64,000 bases of DNA. Source: Flavonifractor sp. An112. Lineage in GTDB: Bacteria; Bacillota; Clostridia; Oscillospirales; Oscillospiraceae. This document shows positions 25,223 to 34,218 of this stretch, piece after piece (the first letter of the stretch is position 1; each line of letters opens with the position of its first letter). The translations under genes were made by a program, and so were the position numbers. Below the pieces are notes generated by a model that saw only the letters and a list, made by a program, of their open reading frames with translations, did not search any database and was not told where the DNA came from. Location: the NCBI RefSeq assembly GCF_002161085.1, contig NZ_NFLU01000008.1, positions 100,921 to 164,920 of the forward strand, read 5' to 3'.

Positions 25223-26467
25223 CTAGGTCAGAGACACGGATATGGCGTATTCGCCCACCACGCCCACGCTGCTGCTGCCATCCAGGTAGACCTTGACCGG
25301 GACAGTGCGGCTGCCGGTGGAGGGATCGGTGTTGGACAGGTCGGCTACGATCCGAAGCTGGGACTCGGTGATCTCATTGACCTCCTCCTCCGGGCCCCGG
25401 ATGAGGACGCTGCACGACTTGGTGATGGCCTCCGCCTCATAGCCCTCGGGCGTGTTGATGATCTCGATGTTGTCCACCTTCATGGTGCGGGTAGCCAGAC
25501 CCTGAATGGTCACCGTCACATTCACTTCGGTAATGCCGCTGACGTTGGTCAGCTCCGGGGAGAGCTCAATCTCCTTGGTAAACACATTGGTGCCGTATAC
25601 GTCGGCCAGTTTGATATCACCCAGGGAGATTTCCTTCAGGCCCTCCACATCAGCCTGATCGCCGGACACCATGATGGTGTCGGTGGGGCTGAAGGTCACC
25701 TTGGTGTCGGCCGCCGTAGCGCCGCCGCCCTCGATGAGGTTGACGGTGAGGGGTACCTCCTTGAGCACCTCTACCGGCAGGGTCACCAGAACGGTCTGGG
25801 GATCGGCCTGAATGTTGCTCCCGCTCACCGCGTTTCCGTCCGCATCCATGAGGGTTACCGGGCACTGTTCGCTATAGGTGCTGGTCAGCTCCTGCTGAGC
25901 CACCGTCACCTGAGCGTACTGCACCTGGTCCACCAGTTCCTCCTGGCCTTTAACGGTAATAGTCTCCGGAGTAATGGAAAATTCACCCCGCTGATAGCCC
26001 TCAGCCACACTGCCCTCAAAGACCGCCTGTACTGGCACGTCCTTTTCCGTCCAGCGGGACACGGTAAAGTCCACAGTGGAGGGGCTTGTATACCGCAGAT
26101 CGATGGCGTCGGTGGAGGTGATGGATCGGGGATAGTTGATGATACGGGTGGTGATGGGAATGGATTGCTCACCCGGTTCGGTAATACCGGACACATCGAT
26201 ATTCACCGTCACATCCCCCTGGGACAGGCGGTTGAACACCTCCCGGCGGGCCTGGATGTTGAGGCTCACCGTCTGATCGGCTCCCTGGGAGATCATCAGG
26301 CCCCGCTCTTCCAGCACGTCCAGGCCGCTGAACACCACCTGTACGTTGCGGACGGTACCGGTGGTCAGGGGGTTGGCCTCCTTGCCCACATAGATCCAAA
26401 GGGCGAAGGCCAGCAGCAGGGAGACCAGAATATAGAACCACTTGGAATCAGTGATCTTTCTCACCAT
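25223..26467 (-). CDS. cdaR: YbbR-domain regulator of c-di-AMP synthase (CdaR)
   Basis: A 414-residue protein with an N-terminal membrane anchor (about residues 10-28, FYILVSLLLAFALWIYVG) and an extracytoplasmic part made of about four YbbR beta domains. CdaR binds CdaA across the membrane and tunes c-di-AMP production. Its start lies inside the 3' end of cdaA (20-nt overlap), the standard cdaA-cdaR arrangement. The glmM gene that follows in Bacillus is absent here. Confidence 0.93.
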   Translation of the reverse strand: MVRKITDSKWFYILVSLLLAFALWIYVGKEANPLTTGTVRNVQVVFSGLDVLEERGLMISQGADQTVSLNIQARREVFNRLSQGDVTVNIDVSGITEPGEQSIPITTRIINYPRSITSTDAIDLRYTSPSTVDFTVSRWTEKDVPVQAVFEGSVAEGYQRGEFSITPETITVKGQEELVDQVQYAQVTVAQQELTSTYSEQCPVTLMDADGNAVSGSNIQADPQTVLVTLPVEVLKEVPLTVNLIEGGGATAADTKVTFSPTDTIMVSGDQADVEGLKEISLGDIKLADVYGTNVFTKEIELSPELTNVSGITEVNVTVTIQGLATRTMKVDNIEIINTPEGYEAEAITKSCSVLIRGPEEEVNEITESQLRIVADLSNTDPSTGSRTVPVKVYLDGSSSVGVVGEYAISVSLT

Positions 26468-27335
26468 TCAGCTTCTCCCCCTTTCCGCCCCGGAACAGCG
26501 ACATAAATTTGAACTTGGACGGAGCTTCGGTCTGTTCCTGCTCGGGCATAAGCTCATTGCGGAGCAGCCGTTCCAGGGTTTCGGGGGCCAGATGCCGCTT
26601 GAGCATCCCGCCCACCGCCACCGAGATGGAGCCGGTCTCCTCCGACACGATGGCCACCACCGCGTCGGTGTGCTCGCTGGCGCCGATACCCGCCCGGTGG
26701 CGCATACCCAGCTCCCGGGACAGATTCACGTTGCCCGACATGGGGAGCATACAGCCCGCGCCCACGATCCGGCCGCCCCGGACGATGACGGCGCCGTCAT
26801 GGAGGGGGGCCTTGTTCCAGAAGATGTTTTTCAGAAGCTCGGCGCTCACCGAGCAGTCCAGGGCAGTGCCTGTCTTGATGGCATCATCCAGCATATTCTT
26901 CCGCTCAAACACCATCAGCGCGCCGGTCTTGGACTTGGACAGAGAGGCGTAGGCCTCCACCGTCTGGGTGATGGCCCCGTCCAACTCGTTGCGTTCCTCA
27001 GCGTGGGTAAAAACCTGGCCCAGGCTGGTACGGCCCATCTGCTCCAGGAAGCGGCGGATCTCCGGTTGGAAAATGACCACCAGAGCCACAACGCCCCATT
27101 CCACCACCCTGCCCAGCAGGAAATTAACGGTGTTAAGCTGAAGCAGGCTGGAGGCCCACAGGGCCACAATGAGCACCAAAATGCCCTTTGCCACCGCCCC
27201 GGAGCTGGTGCGGCGGATGAGCATAATGAGCTTATAGATGATAAACGCCATAATCAGGATGTCGATGATATCGAAGATCCCGATGGGGGTCACCATCCCT
27301 TTGAGCTGCTGCAGCAGATATAAAATGCCTTCCAT
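26448..27335 (-). CDS. cdaA: Diadenylate cyclase CdaA
   Basis: A 295-residue membrane enzyme making c-di-AMP from two ATP. Three membrane helices occupy roughly residues 15-90. The DAC domain shows the catalytic LHDGAVIV (DGA) and RHRAGIGASE (RHR) motifs. The C-terminal 60 residues are a variable, charged tail. It is the first gene of a two-gene operon with cdaR and has a strong promoter upstream. c-di-AMP controls potassium and osmolyte transport and cell-wall balance. Confidence 0.97.
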   Translation of the reverse strand: MEGILYLLQQLKGMVTPIGIFDIIDILIMAFIIYKLIMLIRRTSSGAVAKGILVLIVALWASSLLQLNTVNFLLGRVVEWGVVALVVIFQPEIRRFLEQMGRTSLGQVFTHAEERNELDGAITQTVEAYASLSKSKTGALMVFERKNMLDDAIKTGTALDCSVSAELLKNIFWNKAPLHDGAVIVRGGRIVGAGCMLPMSGNVNLSRELGMRHRAGIGASEHTDAVVAIVSEETGSISVAVGGMLKRHLAPETLERLLRNELMPEQEQTEAPSKFKFMSLFRGGKGEKLNGEKDH

Positions 27336-27417
27336 ACTCCCACGTCTCCCGCTCTCCGGCGGCGCCGGTCATTGCTCCCTGGCCGGTCCTGTTGAACCGA
27401 CCTACTTTAACCAATTT

Positions 27418-27446
27418 ATTATACTGTATTCCCCTGTGATTGACAA
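27418..27446 (-). promoter_or_regulatory. Promoter of cdaA-cdaR
   Basis: Minus-strand -35 TTGTCA (27441-27446) and -10 TATAAT (27418-27423) with a 17-nt spacer in an AT-rich pocket of the 230-nt gap before cdaA. Confidence 0.85.
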
Positions 27447-27531
27447 GGGTAAGCAAGATCAATTTTCTGTGAATTCCGCTCACCGTTCCCTCAGATCCGA
27501 CGGGGTCCGACGCTTTCCTGGCAGCAAAAAA

Positions 27532-27557
27532 CCCTCCGGGCCGAGGGCCTTGGAGGG
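27532..27557 (-). terminator. Terminator after the cysteine-desulfurase-like gene
   Basis: Complementary arms CCCTCC (27532-27537) and GGAGGG (27552-27557) with further GGCC pairing inside, followed on the minus strand by seven T (27525-27531). Confidence 0.85.
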
Positions 27558-27565
27558 CATTTCGC

Positions 27566-28693
27566 TCAGCGGGAGGACTGGACCAGCCGGGAGACCTCCC
27601 ACACAAACCGGTCCACCTCCGCCGGGGTATTGAAGTCGGAGACACTGGCCCGGACGGTGCCCGCCTCCAGAGTGCCGGCGTTTTCATGGGCCAGGGGGGC
27701 GCAGTGGAGCCCCGCCCGCACGGCGATGCCCCGGCGGCTCAGGGTCTCCCCCACCGCCTCGCAGTCCATCCCCTCCACCTGGAAGGAGAGCACGCCGCTC
27801 TGACAGGCCGGGTCCCGTGCCTGAAAGGCTTTTACATGGGGCAGTCGGGCCAGACCCTGGGCTGCCCGGCGGATGAGAGCTCCCTCTCTCCTGCCGATAG
27901 TCTCTGGCGTGCGGGCGGTCACATAGCGCAGCCCCGCCAGCAATCCGGCGATACCGGGCAGGTTGTGGGTCCCCGCCTCCAGCCGGTCAGGCAAATAATC
28001 TGGCATGGTCTGGAGGGCGGAGGCACTGCCGGTACCACCCTGGATCAGAGGGACCGCCTCCCCGGCGCAGAGGAGCAGCCCGGTCCCCTGGGGGCCGTAC
28101 AGCCCCTTGTGGCCGGGCATGGCGATGAAGGCCGCCCCCAGCTTCCCCTGCCGCACCGGCAGACAGCCGGCGGACTGGGAGGCGTCCACGATGAGGGGAA
28201 TCCTCCGGCGGCGGCACAGGGCGGCGATCTCCTCTATGGGCAGGATGAAACCGAACACATTGGAGACGTGGGTACACACCACCGCCGCCGGGTCCGCCTC
28301 CAGCCCCGCCTCAAAAGCGTCCAGCAGCCCCTGCCGGTCAAACAGAGGGGCTTTGGCTACCATGATCTCCGCCCCCAGGGCGTGGAGCGGCCGGGTGACG
28401 GCATTGTGCTCCCAGGGGGAGATGAGCACCCGGTCCCCCGGCTTCACCAAGGAACGGATGGCGATGTTCAGGCCGTGGGTGGCGTTGAAGGTGAACACCA
28501 CCTGCTCGGGGCTCTCCATGCCGAAGAGGTCGGCCGCCGCCTGACGGCAGGCAAAGGCGGTCTCCGCCGCCCGGCGGGCGGGCAGATGGCCGCCCCGGCC
28601 GGGGCTGGCCAGATTTCCCACCGCCCAGGCCGCCGCCCGGGCCACAGCGGGAGGCTTTTGCAGGGTAGTAGCTGCACTGTCCAGATAGATCAC
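27566..28693 (-). CDS. Cysteine desulfurase-family PLP enzyme (class V aminotransferase)
   Basis: A 375-residue PLP enzyme starting MIYLDSAATTLQKPP. The PLP lysine is in MPGHKGLYGPQGTG, preceded by VDASQSAG, and the C-terminal RAGLHCAPLAHEN carries a cysteine at the group II active-site position. This matches the small desulfurase-like family often found beside selenium or sulfur carrier genes rather than housekeeping IscS or SufS. It overlaps by 4 nt a DUF3343 gene, a predicted Se/S carrier, so I infer sulfur or selenium transfer from cysteine or selenocysteine. No selD or molybdenum hydroxylase gene is in the window. Confidence 0.85.
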   Translation of the reverse strand: MIYLDSAATTLQKPPAVARAAAWAVGNLASPGRGGHLPARRAAETAFACRQAAADLFGMESPEQVVFTFNATHGLNIAIRSLVKPGDRVLISPWEHNAVTRPLHALGAEIMVAKAPLFDRQGLLDAFEAGLEADPAAVVCTHVSNVFGFILPIEEIAALCRRRRIPLIVDASQSAGCLPVRQGKLGAAFIAMPGHKGLYGPQGTGLLLCAGEAVPLIQGGTGSASALQTMPDYLPDRLEAGTHNLPGIAGLLAGLRYVTARTPETIGRREGALIRRAAQGLARLPHVKAFQARDPACQSGVLSFQVEGMDCEAVGETLSRRGIAVRAGLHCAPLAHENAGTLEAGTVRASVSDFNTPAEVDRFVWEVSRLVQSSR

Positions 28694-28944
28694 AGCCCCA
28701 CCTCCCGGTAGCCGCCGTCCTCCGCCTGGAGGAAAATCCGTTTAGGGTTGAGGCCCGCCCGGTTCAGGATCACCAGGGCGTTGGTAAGGCTGCGCTCGGC
28801 CACCTTCACCGAGTGGCTGCACCCCTCCCGGTCGATGAGTTTGGGGGATCGAAGAATGCGGGCCGTGATCCCCGCCCGCTCCAGCGCGGCGGCTGTCCGC
28901 TGGGCATAGGTCAGGGAGCGGCAGACAATGAGATAATAGACCAT
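28690..28944 (-). CDS. DUF3343 putative Se/S carrier protein
   Basis: An 84-residue protein of the DUF3343 family, thought to carry persulfide or selenide. The fold-defining pattern is MVYYLIVCRSLTYAQR ... GCSHSVKV; Cys8 and the Cys of the GCSHSV loop are the candidate carrier residues. It overlaps the cysteine-desulfurase-like gene by 4 nt, which would supply the sulfur or selenium. Its ribosome site (GAGGAG) lies inside the descending arm of the terminator at 28952-28985 and its ATG immediately follows the T run, so its translation may depend on how that hairpin folds. Confidence 0.8.
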   Translation of the reverse strand: MVYYLIVCRSLTYAQRTAAALERAGITARILRSPKLIDREGCSHSVKVAERSLTNALVILNRAGLNPKRIFLQAEDGGYREVGL

Positions 28945-28951
28945 AAAAAAC

Positions 28952-28985
28952 GCTCCTCTCGCACCAGCATATGTGCAAGAGGAGC
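28952..28985 (-). terminator. Terminator of ispD-ispF that also holds the next gene's ribosome site
   Basis: Arms of 8 + 4 paired bases (28952-28959 with 28978-28985; 28961-28964 with 28973-28976) and one mismatch, followed on the minus strand by TTTTTT and then directly by the ATG of the DUF3343 gene. The GAGGAG of that gene is within the hairpin's 3' arm. Confidence 0.8.
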
Positions 28986-29003
28986 AAAGGGTGAACCGTG
29001 CAT

Positions 29004-29477
29004 TTAAATGGACTCCAGCAGACAGACAGCGTGGGCGGCCATACCCTCCCCTGTCCCGGTAAAGCCCAGGCCCTCCTCGGTGGTGGCCTTCACGCTAACC
29101 TGATCCACGTCCAGTCCCAGCCGGGCGGCCAGATTGGCCCTCATCTGGGAAATGTGAGGGGCCAGCTTGGGGCGTTGAGCCAGGATGGTAGCGTCAATGT
29201 TGCCCACCCGGTACCCGGCCTGGGTGAGGCGCTCCCCCACCCGCTCCAGCAGCACCAGGCTGTCCGCCCCGGCGTAGGCCGGGTCGTTATCGGGGAACAG
29301 CTTGCCGATGTCCCCCAGGGCCGCCGCCCCCAGCAGGGCGTCCATAATGGCGTGGGTCAGTACGTCGGCGTCGGAGTGGCCCAGCAGCCCCTTCTCCCAG
29401 GGGATGTCTACCCCGCCCAAAATCAACTTCCGGCCCTCCACCAGCTTATGTACGTCATATCCGTGTCCGATTCTCAT
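29004..29477 (-). CDS. ispF: 2-C-methyl-D-erythritol 2,4-cyclodiphosphate synthase
   Basis: A 157-residue enzyme of the MEP isoprenoid pathway, forming the cyclodiphosphate. It opens [12 protein letters not shown] with the zinc ligands DVH, followed by [21 protein letters not shown], and ends with the [14 protein letters not shown] block. Its ATG overlaps the ispD stop by 4 nt. Together with ispD here and ispH in the next operon, most late MEP steps are clustered. Confidence 0.97.
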   Translation of the reverse strand: MRIGHGYDVHKLVEGRKLILGGVDIPWEKGLLGHSDADVLTHAIMDALLGAAALGDIGKLFPDNDPAYAGADSLVLLERVGERLTQAGYRVGNIDATILAQRPKLAPHISQMRANLAARLGLDVDQVSVKATTEEGLGFTGTGEGMAAHAVCLLESI

Positions 29478-30205
29478 ACTTCTTCCCTCCAGGCCAGCAG
29501 GGCCTCAGCCATAGCCACGTCCTCCGGCGTGGTCAGTTTCAGGTTGCAGTAATCGCCCTGGGTCAGAGCCACCCCGATACCCAGCCGCTCCACAGCGGAG
29601 CAGTCGTCAGTGAGGGCGGCATCCGCCTCCAGTGCCTTGGTGAGGGCCCCTCGAATCAGATCCCGTTGGAACACCTGGGGGGTCTGGACGGCGTAGAGCA
29701 CCGACCGGTCGGGGGTGGACTCCACCAGACCGTCCCGGGCCACCTTTACTGTATCCTTCACCGGCACAGCGGGGGCGGCGGCGCCGCACTGGGCCGCCCG
29801 GCGGATTACTTCCTCCAGTACCTTCTGGCTCACCAGAGGACGGGCGCCATCGTGGATGGCGGCCAGCTCGATGGAGCGGCTCAGCTCCTCCACCCCGGCC
29901 AGTACCGACTGGGTGCGGGTCTCCCCGCCCCGTACTACCTTTCGCACCTTGGACAGGGCGGCATCCCGGCACAGGCCGCTGATGGGCACGATCAAATCCT
30001 CCCGGGTGACCACCACGATCTCGTCAATGAGGGGGCAGTTGTCCAGGGTCCGCAGGGTGCGGAGGATCACCGGCACCCCGTCCAGGGGGAGCAGCACTTT
30101 GTCCTGCCCCATCCGGGTGGAGCTGCCCGCCGCAGGCACCACCGCGCCGCAGCGGAGGGATTCCGGCCTGTCCCGATGAAACAGCCGGGAGAATATGCCT
30201 GCCAT
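29474..30205 (-). CDS. ispD: 2-C-methyl-D-erythritol 4-phosphate cytidylyltransferase
   Basis: A 243-residue nucleotidyltransferase that joins CTP and MEP. The CTP-binding loop [15 protein letters not shown] is at about residues 22-36, after a 20-residue N-terminal extension ([20 protein letters not shown]) that is longer than in many homologues. [10 protein letters not shown] and the C-terminal [14 protein letters not shown] are family hallmarks. It is the first gene of an ispD-ispF operon. Confidence 0.96.
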   Translation of the reverse strand: MAGIFSRLFHRDRPESLRCGAVVPAAGSSTRMGQDKVLLPLDGVPVILRTLRTLDNCPLIDEIVVVTREDLIVPISGLCRDAALSKVRKVVRGGETRTQSVLAGVEELSRSIELAAIHDGARPLVSQKVLEEVIRRAAQCGAAAPAVPVKDTVKVARDGLVESTPDRSVLYAVQTPQVFQRDLIRGALTKALEADAALTDDCSAVERLGIGVALTQGDYCNLKLTTPEDVAMAEALLAWREEV

Positions 30206-30224
30206 GTTGGTTCCTCCTTCTACA

Positions 30225-30250
30225 AAAAAGGAGCCTGCCGGCCCCTTTTT
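30225..30250. terminator. Bidirectional-looking terminator between carD and ispD
   Basis: AAAAAGG...CCTTTTT palindrome (30225-30235 and 30240-30250), with T runs available on both strands; on the minus strand it is 49 nt after the carD stop. Confidence 0.75.
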
Positions 30251-30298
30251 ATCGCTTGATATGGGCGGGGCGGTTGGCCGTCCCTCCGTTGTATCCTA

Positions 30299-30775
30299 TT
30301 ACGCCATAGCGGTATTGATGCGCTTTTCCACGTCCTCATAGCTGGCGTTCTGGGAGAGCACGATCTCTGAGATCAGAATCTGTTTGGCGGAGTGGAGCAT
30401 CTTGCGCTCTCCGGTGGAGAGGCCCCGCTCCTCATCCCGGTGGGTCAGTCCCTTTACCACCCGAGCCACTTCCAGCAAATCCCCGCTTTTCAGCCGGAGC
30501 ATATTTTCCCGGTAACGGCGGTTCCAGTTTGGGGTCATATCCACCTCGATGCCGGGAATGGCGGCAATGACGCGTTCCGCCTCCTCCCCGTTGATCACCG
30601 GGCGCACACCAATCTCCTCGCTGTTCTCCGTGGGGATCATGACCAGCATCCCGCCCACAGGCAGCTTGAGAATGTAGTACTCCCGTACGACACCGTTGAT
30701 TTTCTTCTGCACGATGCTGTCCACAATACCAGCACCATGCATCGGGTGAACGATTTTGTCCCCTACCTGAAACAC
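30299..30775 (-). CDS. carD: CarD family transcriptional regulator
   Basis: A 158-residue RNA-polymerase-binding protein. I start it at a GTG (30775, (M)FQVGDKIVHPMHGAG) with GGAGG 7 nt upstream; the frame is open further but lacks another good site. Residues 1-55 are the Tudor-like RNAP-interaction domain (GDKIVHPMHGAGIVDSI) and the rest is the helical DNA-binding CdnL domain with a Trp (TPNWNRRYRENM). CarD/CdnL proteins stabilise open promoter complexes. It has its own promoter. Confidence 0.92.
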   Translation of the reverse strand: MFQVGDKIVHPMHGAGIVDSIVQKKINGVVREYYILKLPVGGMLVMIPTENSEEIGVRPVINGEEAERVIAAIPGIEVDMTPNWNRRYRENMLRLKSGDLLEVARVVKGLTHRDEERGLSTGERKMLHSAKQILISEIVLSQNASYEDVEKRINTAMA

Positions 30776-30844
30776 GATCCCACCTCCAAGCAGATCTGTC
30801 CGGTTCCTATACACTCCTTACCTTGTTTTATCCGATACAAGTTC

Positions 30845-30873
30845 ATTATAGACCGGATTTCAATGCTTTGCAA
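30845..30873 (-). promoter_or_regulatory. Promoter of carD
   Basis: Minus-strand -35 TTGCAA (30868-30873) and a perfect -10 TATAAT (30845-30850), spacer 17 nt. Confidence 0.85.
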
Positions 30874-30960
30874 GTAAAATCCCTTGCGTCTGTGTAAAAA
30901 AGCGGGGAATCCGGGCGAAAAAGCCTCCGCTGTGCTGCTCTGTGGTCCAAAATGCAAAAA

Positions 30961-30990
30961 ACCGGGGACGCCAGAACTGGCGTCCCCGGT
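30961..30990 (-). terminator. Terminator after ispH-S1
   Basis: Perfect 14-nt GC-rich arms (30961-30974 and 30977-30990), two-base loop, six T on the minus strand; 13 nt after the stop. Confidence 0.92.
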
Positions 30991-31003
30991 TTGGGTGACA
31001 GAA

Positions 31004-32947
31004 TTACTCCTCCTCGGGAGCAGCCTCCTCCTGACCGCCCTCCAGCAGAGCGCGGATGGACAGGGAGACCTTCTTGTGGTCGTAGTCGATGTCGATGATC
31101 TTCACGTCCACCATCTGGCCCTCGCTCAGCACGTCGCCGGGCTTGTCGATGCGGTGATCGGCAATCTGGGAGATGTGGATCAGACCGTCCACACCGGGCA
31201 CGATCTCGGCAAAGGCGCCGAAGGTCATCAGCTTGACTACGCGGACATTGGCCACGTCGCCCACCTGATACTTGCTGGTGAAGATCTCCCAGGGATTCTG
31301 GGAGCGATCCTTCATGCCCAGAGAGATCTTCTTCTTCTCGGGGTCGAAGGAGATGACATACACCTCAACGGTGTCGCCCACGGAGACCACCTCGGAGGGG
31401 TGCTTAATGCGGGACCAGGACAGCTCGGAGATGTGGACCATGCCGTCCACGCCGCCGATGTCCACGAAAGCGCCGTAAGAGGTCAGGCTCTTCACGGTAC
31501 CGGTGTAGCGCTTGCCCTCCTCGATGTTGGCCCACACCTCGGCGGCCTTGGCGGCACGCTCCTCGGCCTCGACGGCGCGGATGGAGCCCACCACGCGCTT
31601 ACGGGCGCGGTTGACCTCGGTGATGCGCAGGCGCACCTTCTGCTTGACCAGCTGGCTCATGGGGGTGTCACGGGGCAGGCCGGTCTGGGAAGCGGGCACG
31701 AAGACGCGCACGCCCTTGATGGACACGACGACGCCGCCCTTGTTTTCCTCGGTGACCACGCCCTCGACGGTGGTGTGATCCTCCTTGGCCTGCTCCACGT
31801 CTTCCCAGCTCTTCACGGTGTCAAGGCGCTTCTTGGAAAGGGTGACAACACCCTCCTGGTCGTTCACGCGCATGACATAAGTCTCAATCTCATCGCCAAC
31901 CTTTACCAGGTCCTCGACCTTGACCGTAGGGTCGTCGGTCAGTTCGGACACCGGTATGTAGCCGGCGTGCTTGGTGCCAAGATCCACATAGATCTCAGTG
32001 GGCGTAATGCCAGTGACAACGCCCGTGACCTTCTCCCCTGTATTTAAAGTCTTGATCGATTTCTCCAGCATTTCAGCGAAGGATTCCTCGATCTCAATGT
32101 TTTCGTCGCTCATTTTGTCATAGACCTCCTTTATAATCCACTCAGGCGTGGACGCGCCCGCAGTGATTCCAATAGAAGCCTTCCGGTACAGGGTGGAAGG
32201 TTCCAGCTCTGCCGCCCGTTCGATCCAAACGACCATGGGACAGAGCGCTTTGCATAACTCGGCCAGCCGTTTGGTGTTGGAGCTTTCCCGCCCGCCGATG
32301 ACGACCATAGCATCGCTTTTGGCGGCCAGCGCCTGAGCCTCAGACTGCCGTTTATACGTAGCATTACATATTGTATCAAAAATTTTTAAATTTGTACACT
32401 CTTTTTTTGCTTTTTTTACGCACTCTGCCCAGATAAAGTGCGTGGAGGTGGTTTGGGACACCATGGTGATGGGCAGTTCCCGCCGTTTGGGGTCCTCCTC
32501 CAGCCACTGGGCCAGAGCCTGTTCCCCTTCCAGCACAACAGGATGGGCACACCAGCCGGCGATGGCGGCCACCTCCGGGTGGTCGGGCATCCCGATGATG
32601 AGTACCTGCCGGCCCTCCCCCTCCGCCTCCTCCACAATGCGGTGGATGCGGGAGACATTGGGACAGGTAGCGTCAATCACAGGACAGCCACGCTCCTCCA
32701 GGGCCTGGTGGACCGCCCGCCCCTCTCCGTGGGAGCGGATGATGACGGCAGTACCGGGCGGTACCTGGTCGGGAGACTGGATCAGCGCCACGCCCTGCTC
32801 CTTCAGATAGTCAATGACGCTGCCATTGTGGATGATGGGGCCCAGCATGGCACAGGGTCTGCCGCTTTTGGCGGCCTGTTCCGCCAACTCCACCGCACGC
32901 CGGACGCCGTAGCAGAATCCGGCGGACCGGGCCAGCTCCACCCTCAT
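31004..32947 (-). CDS. ispH: Bifunctional IspH (HMBPP reductase) / ribosomal protein S1-like protein
   Basis: A 647-residue fusion. Residues 1-280 are IspH, the Fe-S enzyme that makes IPP and DMAPP, with its three cluster cysteines in SAGFCYGVRRA (Cys12), IDATCPNV and ICNATYKRQ. After a spacer, residues from about 300 carry four S1 RNA-binding repeats (near 305-375, 392-455, 472-540, 560-630), of which repeats 3 and 4 are the most canonical (YGAFVDIGGVDGMVHISEL). This fusion is known in clostridia and is probably the organism's S1-type protein. The stop of plsC and this start share 4 nt, and cmk lies just upstream, matching the cmk-rpsA linkage of Bacillus. Confidence 0.95.
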   Translation of the reverse strand: MRVELARSAGFCYGVRRAVELAEQAAKSGRPCAMLGPIIHNGSVIDYLKEQGVALIQSPDQVPPGTAVIIRSHGEGRAVHQALEERGCPVIDATCPNVSRIHRIVEEAEGEGRQVLIIGMPDHPEVAAIAGWCAHPVVLEGEQALAQWLEEDPKRRELPITMVSQTTSTHFIWAECVKKAKKECTNLKIFDTICNATYKRQSEAQALAAKSDAMVVIGGRESSNTKRLAELCKALCPMVVWIERAAELEPSTLYRKASIGITAGASTPEWIIKEVYDKMSDENIEIEESFAEMLEKSIKTLNTGEKVTGVVTGITPTEIYVDLGTKHAGYIPVSELTDDPTVKVEDLVKVGDEIETYVMRVNDQEGVVTLSKKRLDTVKSWEDVEQAKEDHTTVEGVVTEENKGGVVVSIKGVRVFVPASQTGLPRDTPMSQLVKQKVRLRITEVNRARKRVVGSIRAVEAEERAAKAAEVWANIEEGKRYTGTVKSLTSYGAFVDIGGVDGMVHISELSWSRIKHPSEVVSVGDTVEVYVISFDPEKKKISLGMKDRSQNPWEIFTSKYQVGDVANVRVVKLMTFGAFAEIVPGVDGLIHISQIADHRIDKPGDVLSEGQMVDVKIIDIDYDHKKVSLSIRALLEGGQEEAAPEEE

Positions 32948-33540
32948 CGTCCCGCCTGAGGCTGCAAAGCCTCGATCCGTCTCATCAGGTCCTCGGCGAT
33001 GGCCTTGTACTCATCCGGGGTAGGCCGCTTGGAGGTTGTTTCAGGGTAATAAGGCTCCCCGATGACCACCTGATTCCAACGGAACCAGCGCTTTTCCGCC
33101 GGCATATAGATAGGCACAATGGGCACGCCGGTGCGTACCGCCAGCATGGCGGCGCCCGTCTTGGCGTCGCCGAAGTCACCGTCCTGATGACGGGTGCCCT
33201 CGGGGAACATAAGCAGCAGCTCCCCATTTTTCAGATACTTCATGGCGGTCTTGATGGCTCCAATGTCGGCCTGGCCCCGCTTGACGCCGAAAATGCCGCC
33301 GTGCTTCAGGATCCAGCCGATGATGGGCCAGTGCATGATCTCCTCCTTGGCCATGACGTGGATCTGGTGCTTCAGACCCAGAGCATAAGCCACAAAGAGA
33401 GGGTCGCTCATCCGGGTATGGTTGGCGCACAGCAGAGCGCCCCCCTCCGGAAAGTTCTTCTTGTTGATGCAGCGGGTGGGTTTGAAGATACGAAAGGCCG
33501 GCCAGAGAACGATATAGGCCAGGATATAGATGATATTCAT
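32944..33540 (-). CDS. plsC: 1-acyl-sn-glycerol-3-phosphate acyltransferase
   Basis: A 198-residue membrane-associated acyltransferase that makes phosphatidic acid. Block I is CANHTRMSDP, carrying the catalytic H-x4-D pair, and block III is LLMFPEGTRHQDG. A hydrophobic N-terminus (residues 1-18) anchors it. It overlaps both cmk and ispH-S1 by 4 nt, so it is embedded in that operon. Confidence 0.94.
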   Translation of the reverse strand: MNIIYILAYIVLWPAFRIFKPTRCINKKNFPEGGALLCANHTRMSDPLFVAYALGLKHQIHVMAKEEIMHWPIIGWILKHGGIFGVKRGQADIGAIKTAMKYLKNGELLLMFPEGTRHQDGDFGDAKTGAAMLAVRTGVPIVPIYMPAEKRWFRWNQVVIGEPYYPETTSKRPTPDEYKAIAEDLMRRIEALQPQAGR

Positions 33541-34217
33541 GCCTGCAACTGCTCCTTTGCAATCTGAATCAGCAGGTCCAAGCTTTGTTGCAGGTCCAGC
33601 TGGGTAGTATCGGCCAAAACTGCATCCTCCGCCTGACGCAGAGGTGCGGCAGAGCGGGTGCTGTCCTTCTCATCCCGCTCCTTCACGTCCCGCAGCACCG
33701 CCTCGTAATCGGCGCTCTGGCCCCGCTCCTTCAGCTCCAGCCAGCGGCGGCGGGCCCGTGCCTCGGGAGCGGCGGTAAGGAAGATCTTTACGTCAGCCTC
33801 AGGCAGCACCACGGTGCCGATGTCCCGGCCGTCCATCACCACGTCGTGCTCCTGAGCCAGTTTCCGCTGGCGGTCCAGCAAAAAAGCACGGACCTCGGGT
33901 ATGGCGGACACGCAGGAGGCATACCGGGAGATCTCATGCTGCCGGATGGCCTGGGATACGTCCTCTCCATTGAGGTACATCCGCTGCTCCCCGTCTTCCC
34001 CGTAGCCCAGACCGATGTCCAGGCCGGGCAGCAGGGCGATCACCGCCGCTCTGTCCTCCGGGTCTGCGCCGGTACGGAAGGCCTGCAGGCCCACGGTACG
34101 GTAGATGGCCCCGGTGTCTACATACAGGTAACCCAGCGCCTTTGCCAGCGCCCGGGCCAGGGTGGATTTTCCCGCCCCGGAAGGTCCGTCGATGGCAATG
34201 CTCCTGTGCTTGGTCAT
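33537..34217 (-). CDS. cmk: Cytidylate kinase
   Basis: A 226-residue kinase phosphorylating CMP and dCMP. P-loop GPSGAGKST at about residues 10-18, then YVDTGAIYRTVG, and the catalytic/NMP-binding DGRDIGTVVLPEADVK. The order BaiN-like flavoprotein, cmk, plsC, ispH-S1 is a recurrent clostridial arrangement. Confidence 0.97.
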   Translation of the reverse strand: MTKHRSIAIDGPSGAGKSTLARALAKALGYLYVDTGAIYRTVGLQAFRTGADPEDRAAVIALLPGLDIGLGYGEDGEQRMYLNGEDVSQAIRQHEISRYASCVSAIPEVRAFLLDRQRKLAQEHDVVMDGRDIGTVVLPEADVKIFLTAAPEARARRRWLELKERGQSADYEAVLRDVKERDEKDSTRSAAPLRQAEDAVLADTTQLDLQQSLDLLIQIAKEQLQA

Positions 34218-34218
34218 A

